Source: Streptomyces anulatus
Lineage (GTDB): Bacteria > Actinomycetota > Actinomycetes > Streptomycetales > Streptomycetaceae
DNA length: 35,010 nt
Direction of reading: 5' to 3'
Assembly (NCBI RefSeq): GCF_000721175.1
Contig: NZ_JOEZ01000050.1
Coordinates: forward strand, 1-35,010
The notes beneath the pieces were generated by a model, which was not told the DNA's origin, made no database searches, and saw only the letters and a list, made by a program, of their open reading frames with translations. Below are positions 31,460 through 35,010 of the stretch, piece by piece. Made by a program: the position numbers and the translations under genes. Each line of letters starts with the position of its first letter. The stretch's first letter is position 1.

Positions 31460-32340
31460 AGCGGCAGGACCAGCAGGGCGGCCGGCCCGCCGGTGACGGG
31501 GCGGCGAGCACCCCCGCCGCCAGGAGCGGCGGTCCGGACGCGCGGGCGACCCGCCGCCCGCCGATCCGGTCGACGAGCAGCCCGGTGAGCGGGGAGGGCA
31601 GGAACACCGCTCCGGCGGGCAGGGAGATCACGAGGCCCGCGGCCTGGGCGGTATGACTGTGCGCCAGCATGTGCATCGGCGTCATCGTCATGACCGCGAT
31701 CATGACGACCTGGGCCAGGACCGTCACGGTGGTGCCGACGACGACATCGTGATGCCCGGCGGGCGCGGGCCCAGCGACGCGGGGCCCGCCCGAACCCGCG
31801 TCGCCTGTGTCCGCGCCTTCGTCCGCGGCGCTCGCCGCCCGGGCGGTCAGCGCCTGGGCGAGCCGGAGCGGACCGGGCCGGAGCAGACAGGCGAGCAGGG
31901 CCGCGGTGGCGGCGAACGCCGCCACCGCCGGCAGGAAGGGCCCGGCGAGCCGCGGAACGCCCCAGGCGTGCGCGACCTCGCCGGCCGGCGTCACCAGCAT
32001 GGGCCCGGCCACCGCACCCAGCGTGGTGGCGAAGAGCACCGTGCTCACGGCCCGTCCGCGACGGGGAGGGGAGACCAGCTCCGCGCCCGCGTAGCGCACC
32101 CGTGAGGCCGCTCGCGGTACCGGTCCCGTACACCAGGAGGGCCGGGAGGAGCAGCGTGACGCTTCCGGTGACGGGGGCCGCCACACCCAGGTTGCCGAGC
32201 GCCCCGAACGCGTAGCCCAGTGCCGGTCCGGGGCGGCGGCCCCAGCGGGTGCGGGACAGCCCTTGGCAGGGCCCCATGGTCGTCCCCGCCGGGAGCCCTG
32301 CGCCGCTCATCGTCCGGGCCGGTACCAGCACGATCAGAAT
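31460..32340 (-). pseudogene. Broken MFS transporter
   Basis: Remnants of an MFS transporter lie in two minus-strand frames. The 5-prime piece (about 32340-32120) reads WGRRPGPALGYAFGALGNLG and LLLPALLVYGTGTAS, equal to the loop after helix 2 and helices 3-4. Around 32100-32125 the frame shifts, and the next piece (down to about 31500) reads RYAGAELVSPPRRGRAVS and on through helices 5-9 to LLVDRIGGRRV. Helices 1-2 are missing and the C-terminal third dissolves into another frame near 31490. With at least one frameshift and both ends lost, it is not functional. Confidence 0.8.
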
Positions 32341-32440
32341 GCGCCGCTGTTCGGGAACCTCCCCCGACGCCACCGGATGTGGGCCTTGCGAGTAGACAAA
32401 GGAGTGTTTCCGATCGTCATGCGGACGAAGAGTGTTCTGC

Positions 32441-32960
32441 TCAGGCCACGGCCACGGGTTTCAGCTCCGCGATGTCCGTCAGTGAAATCCCCATCTGCTC
32501 ATGGAGGAACCGCACCGTGGTCCAGTGCGGCAGCGCGCCTTCGTCGAACGGGCCGCATTCCCGCCAGTACGGGGAGATCGGGCGCAATGCCTCTGACGTT
32601 GCCTGTTCGCGACCCGGCTCCTCCTGATAACCCTCGTAAGTGATACCGCGGTGGTTGATGCAGAACCGCCCGGGAAGTCACTCTTCGCGAAGCTCGCGGT
32701 ATTGGCGGTCTTAAGGATGAGGTAGTGCCATATCTCGTCGATGTCCTGTTCGGCCGGCAGGGAAAGCCCACTGCCCCGGTGCCGGGAGACGAGGTAGAGG
32801 TACCGCAGGCATTCGGTGATCCGACGCTCCATGAAGCCCTGCGGTGTGTCCGGCTCCCGGTCACGGAATTGCCGCAACGCCTCGGTGTGCTGCGCGTCCC
32901 CGAGGAGGCGCTTCAGGTCGTCGGAGGAGAGGGTCTGCCCGCTGGCGATGGCACTCCGTC
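32441..32960 (-). pseudogene. Broken gene of unknown family (WH motif)
   Basis: A minus-strand gene split over two frames. Part one (about 32960-32705) reads LSSDDLKRLLGDAQHTEALR, then RRITECLRYLYLVSRHRGSG and DIDEIWHYLILKTA. A base is lost near 32701-32705. The next frame has a TGA at 32678-32680 and then runs as RFCINHRGITYEGYQEEPG to HEQMGISLTDIAELK, ending at TGA 32441. Repairing one base and one stop gives a protein of about 170 residues. The D-x-x-W-H pattern recalls glycine-rich-domain (DUF1399) proteins, a weak guess. It probably formed an operon with the adenylation-enzyme remnant upstream. Confidence 0.75.
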
Positions 32961-33009
32961 TTCTGCCGGGGGAGATGACGGCTCGTCAGGCGCGGTGTAC
33001 GGCGAGCGA

Positions 33010-33437
33010 GCCGGGCGTACCTGTCGGATCGCCCGACGGAAATAGGGGTACGGTTTTCGATCCGGCAGTGACGTCCGGTCAGTTCGCCGATGCTCTGCCG
33101 TAGCGTCGCCTCTTCCGTGGCGTCGACGGGTTCGTCGGTGAACGTCGTGCCGAGCAGGGTGGCGTCGGCGTCGCCGTGGAGTTGGTGCAGGAAGATCCGG
33201 GGGAAAGCGTCCGTGATACGCCGGTCGAGGTCGCCCTTGGCACCGGGCCGTTCGGTGTGCTCGGCAATTCCTTCTGCCTGCCGCAGAAATGGGTGATCGC
33301 TGCGGGGTCCGGTGTGCCGTCCAGGGTGCGCACACAGTCGCCCGACCGGTAACGGACGAGCGGCATGCAAGGATCGCGCACAGTTTCCGGGCGTCCCTGC
33401 GGGCCGGTCAGGAGATAGAGCCGGTCTTCGGCGCCGC
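33010..33437 (-). pseudogene. C-terminal remnant of an AMP-forming adenylation enzyme
   Basis: On the minus strand, 33437-33260 reads DRLYLLTGPQGRPETVRDP, MPLVRYRSGDCVRTLDG and ITHFCGRQKEL, the end of the large domain and hinge of an acyl-adenylating enzyme (phenylacetate-CoA-ligase-like; RYRSGD is the conserved A8-like motif). A frameshift near 33235-33260 moves the rest (GDLDRRITDAFPRIFLHQLH to ENRTPISVGRS) into another frame, ending near 33010. The large N-terminal domain is absent, cut at about 33440. Its original substrate is not predictable. Confidence 0.75.
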
Positions 33438-33439
33438 GC

Positions 33440-33655
33440 TGTGCAGCCGTTCTTGGGTGCGTCGCCGGTGCAGCCGTTCTTCGCGGCCTGCTCGGCGGCG
33501 AGCCCATTCCGTTGATGGTGCGGAAGGTGTTCCCCGTGCTGGGCCGACGAATGGATATCTCGTCGACCGCCCGCTGAATGTGAAAGCGCGGTTGGGTAAC
33601 TGTCAGTGAACCGCAATGCCGAACCATAATCCAAGGCGTCGCGGATTCTGCACGG
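33440..33655. other. Junction region between two gene remnants
   Basis: About 215 bases between the cut end of the adenylation enzyme (-) and the cut end of the SulP gene (+). It contains the direct repeat GTGCAGCCGTTCTT at 33441-33454 and 33468-33481. There is no convincing gene. It is probably the scar of a deletion or rearrangement. Confidence 0.5.
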
Positions 33656-33658
33656 TGT

Positions 33659-34333
33659 GTGGCTGCTGTCGCGGCCCTGTTCCCCGCCGTACTCGCGCTG
33701 ATTCCCGTGGCCACGCTCGCCGGTGTCCTCATCCACGCCGGCGCCGAGCTCATCCCCGTCCTGACCATCCGCCAGCTCCGGCGCGATCACCGGGGCGAGG
33801 ACGTGGTCCTGTTGGTCACCGCTCCGGCGATCGTCCTCACGGACATGTTCCTGGGCGTTCTGCTCGGCGTCGGGATGGCCGTGGTCAAGACGGCGTGGGA
33901 GGCCTTCGCCGTCCGCCTGGACACCGACGAGCAGGACGACCGCACCACGGTCACCCTCAGCGGCAGCGCATCCTTCCTGCGCCTGCCCCTGATCCTCGAC
34001 ACGCTGGCGGACGGGCCGGTGGAGCTCGACCTCACGCGGATGCGCCATGTGGACCACGCCTGCCGCACCGCCCTGGAGGTCTTGAGCCCGCGCGGCGGCA
34101 CCGTAGGCGACCCCGTACCGGCGACGGACGGCACACCGCGCGAGGCCGCCCTCGCCGCCGTCGCTCGGGACGGCGAAGGCCACCCTCGCCCGGAGAGCCG
34201 CCGGCGGAGGCCGCCGGGACGACCCGGGCCGCCGAACCCCGAGGGGCGGCGGCCCGGGGGCGTCCCGCTGCCCGGGGATCCCCGGGACGGTCTCGGGGCG
34301 GGTGCCGCACGACACGCCGGGTGCGGGGATTAG
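33659..34333 (+). pseudogene. 5-prime-truncated SulP-type anion transporter
   Basis: The frame begins mid-protein: LIPVATLAGVLIHAGAELIP, LTIRQLRRDHRGEDVVL and TDMFLGVLLGVGMAVVKTAW are the last membrane helices of a SulP (sulfate/bicarbonate) permease, followed by the cytoplasmic STAS domain (VTLSGSASFLRLPLILDTLA, then MRHVDHACRTALE). The first eight or so helices are missing, and after ALEVLSPRGG the tail becomes Arg/Pro/Gly-rich and not STAS-like, so the 3-prime end is damaged too. GTG 33659 is merely the first possible codon. No function is expected. Confidence 0.8.
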
Positions 34334-34381
34334 GTTGTGGGGGAAAGCCTGCGGGCAGCCGGACTCGTGATGGGGGCGAGC

Positions 34382-35010
34382 ATGACCATGCAAAAGGGAA
34401 CCAACGTTCCGGTGCCGGCCGGTACCGTGCGCGTCGCAGTGGGGTGGCACACCGCACCGGGCACCCCGGACGTCGACGCCTCCGGGCTCCTGCTGGTGGC
34501 GGGGAAGGTCCGCAGCGACGCGGACTTCGTCTTCTACAACCAGCCGGCCCACGTGTCCGGCGCGGTCCGGCACGAGGGCAAGCAGACCGCGGCCGACCGC
34601 GTCACCGACTCCCTCCTCGTCGACTTCGGCAAGGTCGAGCCCGGGATCGAGCGCATCGTCGTCGCGGCCTCGGCGGACGGCGGGACCTTCGGCCGGGTGG
34701 GCGGACTGTCCGTACGGGTCACGGACGCGGCGGGCGGCGCGGAGCTGGCCCGCTTCGACAGCACGGACGCCACGGTCGAGACCGCCTTCATCCTCGGCGA
34801 GCTGTACCTGCGTCAGGGCGCGTGGAAGTTCCGCGCGGTCGGGCAGGGCTACAGCACCGGTCTCGAAGGCCTGGCGACGGACTTCGGCATCTCCGTGGAC
34901 GAACCGCAGCAGGCCCCGCCCGCACCACAGGCCCCTGCCGCCCCGTCGCAACCACGGCCCGCCGCCCCGGCCCCCGCGCCGGTCGCCGCCGCCCCCGTGG
35001 CCCCCGCCCC
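34382..35010 (+). CDS. TerD-family protein with Pro/Ala-rich tail, runs off window
   Basis: At least 209 residues of a TerD-domain protein. The Ca2+-binding signature is present: [20 protein letters not shown], followed by VFYNQP, as in TerD/CABP proteins, with the second half of the fold ([39 protein letters not shown]) also complete. From about residue 180 a Pro/Ala/Gln-rich linker follows and continues past the window, so another domain, such as a second TerD or a vWA, may come next. ATG 34382 has a GGGGG ribosome site; ATG 34388 is possible. TerD proteins are linked to tellurite and stress responses and to differentiation in Streptomyces. Confidence 0.9.
   Translation, partial: MTMQKGTNVPVPAGTVRVAVGWHTAPGTPDVDASGLLLVAGKVRSDADFVFYNQPAHVSGAVRHEGKQTAADRVTDSLLVDFGKVEPGIERIVVAASADGGTFGRVGGLSVRVTDAAGGAELARFDSTDATVETAFILGELYLRQGAWKFRAVGQGYSTGLEGLATDFGISVDEPQQAPPAPQAPAAPSQPRPAAPAPAPVAAAPVAPA

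Noticed and set aside
34271..34286. 16-bp palindrome CCCGGGGATCCCCGGG as an operator
   Set aside because: It lies within the damaged tail of the SulP remnant in very GC-rich sequence, and nothing ties it to a promoter.
32861..34951. Nearly 700-codon minus-strand open frame
   Set aside because: It runs antisense through the TerD and SulP genes; only its last part (33245-33010) resembles protein, the adenylation-enzyme remnant.
1..35010. Search for TTA codons (bldA control), tRNA genes and CRISPR arrays
   Set aside because: By eye I found no TTA codon in the genes where I checked candidate positions, no cloverleaf-like sequence and no regularly spaced repeats; this is not an exhaustive computed search.

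Overview
The window looks like a stretch of Streptomyces (or closely related actinomycete) chromosome. Base composition is very GC-rich and third codon positions are almost always G or C. GTG and TTG starts are common, and one well-placed -10 box sits so close to its start codon that the transcript would be leaderless. Several families are typical of the genus: a DUF6643-like Pro/Gln-rich protein, CGNR zinc-finger, ROK and LacI regulators, an RsbW-like ATPase, an F420-type reductase, and TerD. No rRNA, tRNA, CRISPR array, prophage or intact insertion sequence was seen.

Layout. 1-1640: the tail of a gene with a strong terminator, then a CitE/HpcH-like aldolase (DUF6986 type). 1644-4311: a secreted ricin-B lectin, a CGNR regulator, and a divergent alpha/beta hydrolase broken by a frameshift. 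4391-6555: a LacI regulator divergent from a ROK sugar kinase, with a perfect operator-like palindrome between them. 6774-11427: a TmrB-like P-loop/NUDIX fusion, a metallo-beta-lactamase-fold hydrolase, an M20 dipeptidase and a geranylgeranyl-reductase-like flavoprotein. 11427-13290: two abutting palindromic repeat elements, an F420-type reductase divergent from its probable TetR repressor (two operator palindromes between them), and a partial copy of one repeat on the far side. 13307-17157: a maleylpyruvate-isomerase/DinB-type protein, a small membrane protein, and an MFS transporter divergent from a ROK regulator. 17156-18417: a short tandem array, an anti-sigma-like ATPase and a small unknown protein. 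18651-23832: a PLP cysteine-synthase-fold enzyme, two SRPBCC proteins around an SDR/DUF2867 protein, and a DeoR regulator. 24099-28948: a large membrane protein whose alpha/beta-hydrolase motifs lie at opposite ends of a multi-helix membrane region, convergent with a beta-helix/AAA+ fusion. 29116-31171: an Rv1733c-like membrane protein, an mARC-like MOSC protein and the DUF6643-like protein. 31440-34333: a decay zone with four broken genes. 34382-end: a TerD protein that runs off the window.

Most genes are single transcription units or short pairs. The clearest working modules are regulator/target pairs: LacI with the ROK kinase, TetR with the F420-type reductase, and the ROK repressor with the MFS transporter. 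Each pair is divergent; two have a palindrome in the gap and the third has a visible promoter. The most unusual coding features are three multidomain proteins (6774-7811, 24099-26537, 26504-28948). The most unusual non-coding features are the paired palindromic elements at 11427-11767 and the run of pseudogenes at 31440-34333. I see no complete new defence or biosynthetic system. The AAA+/beta-helix gene and its convergent membrane-hydrolase neighbour are the best candidates for undescribed biology.
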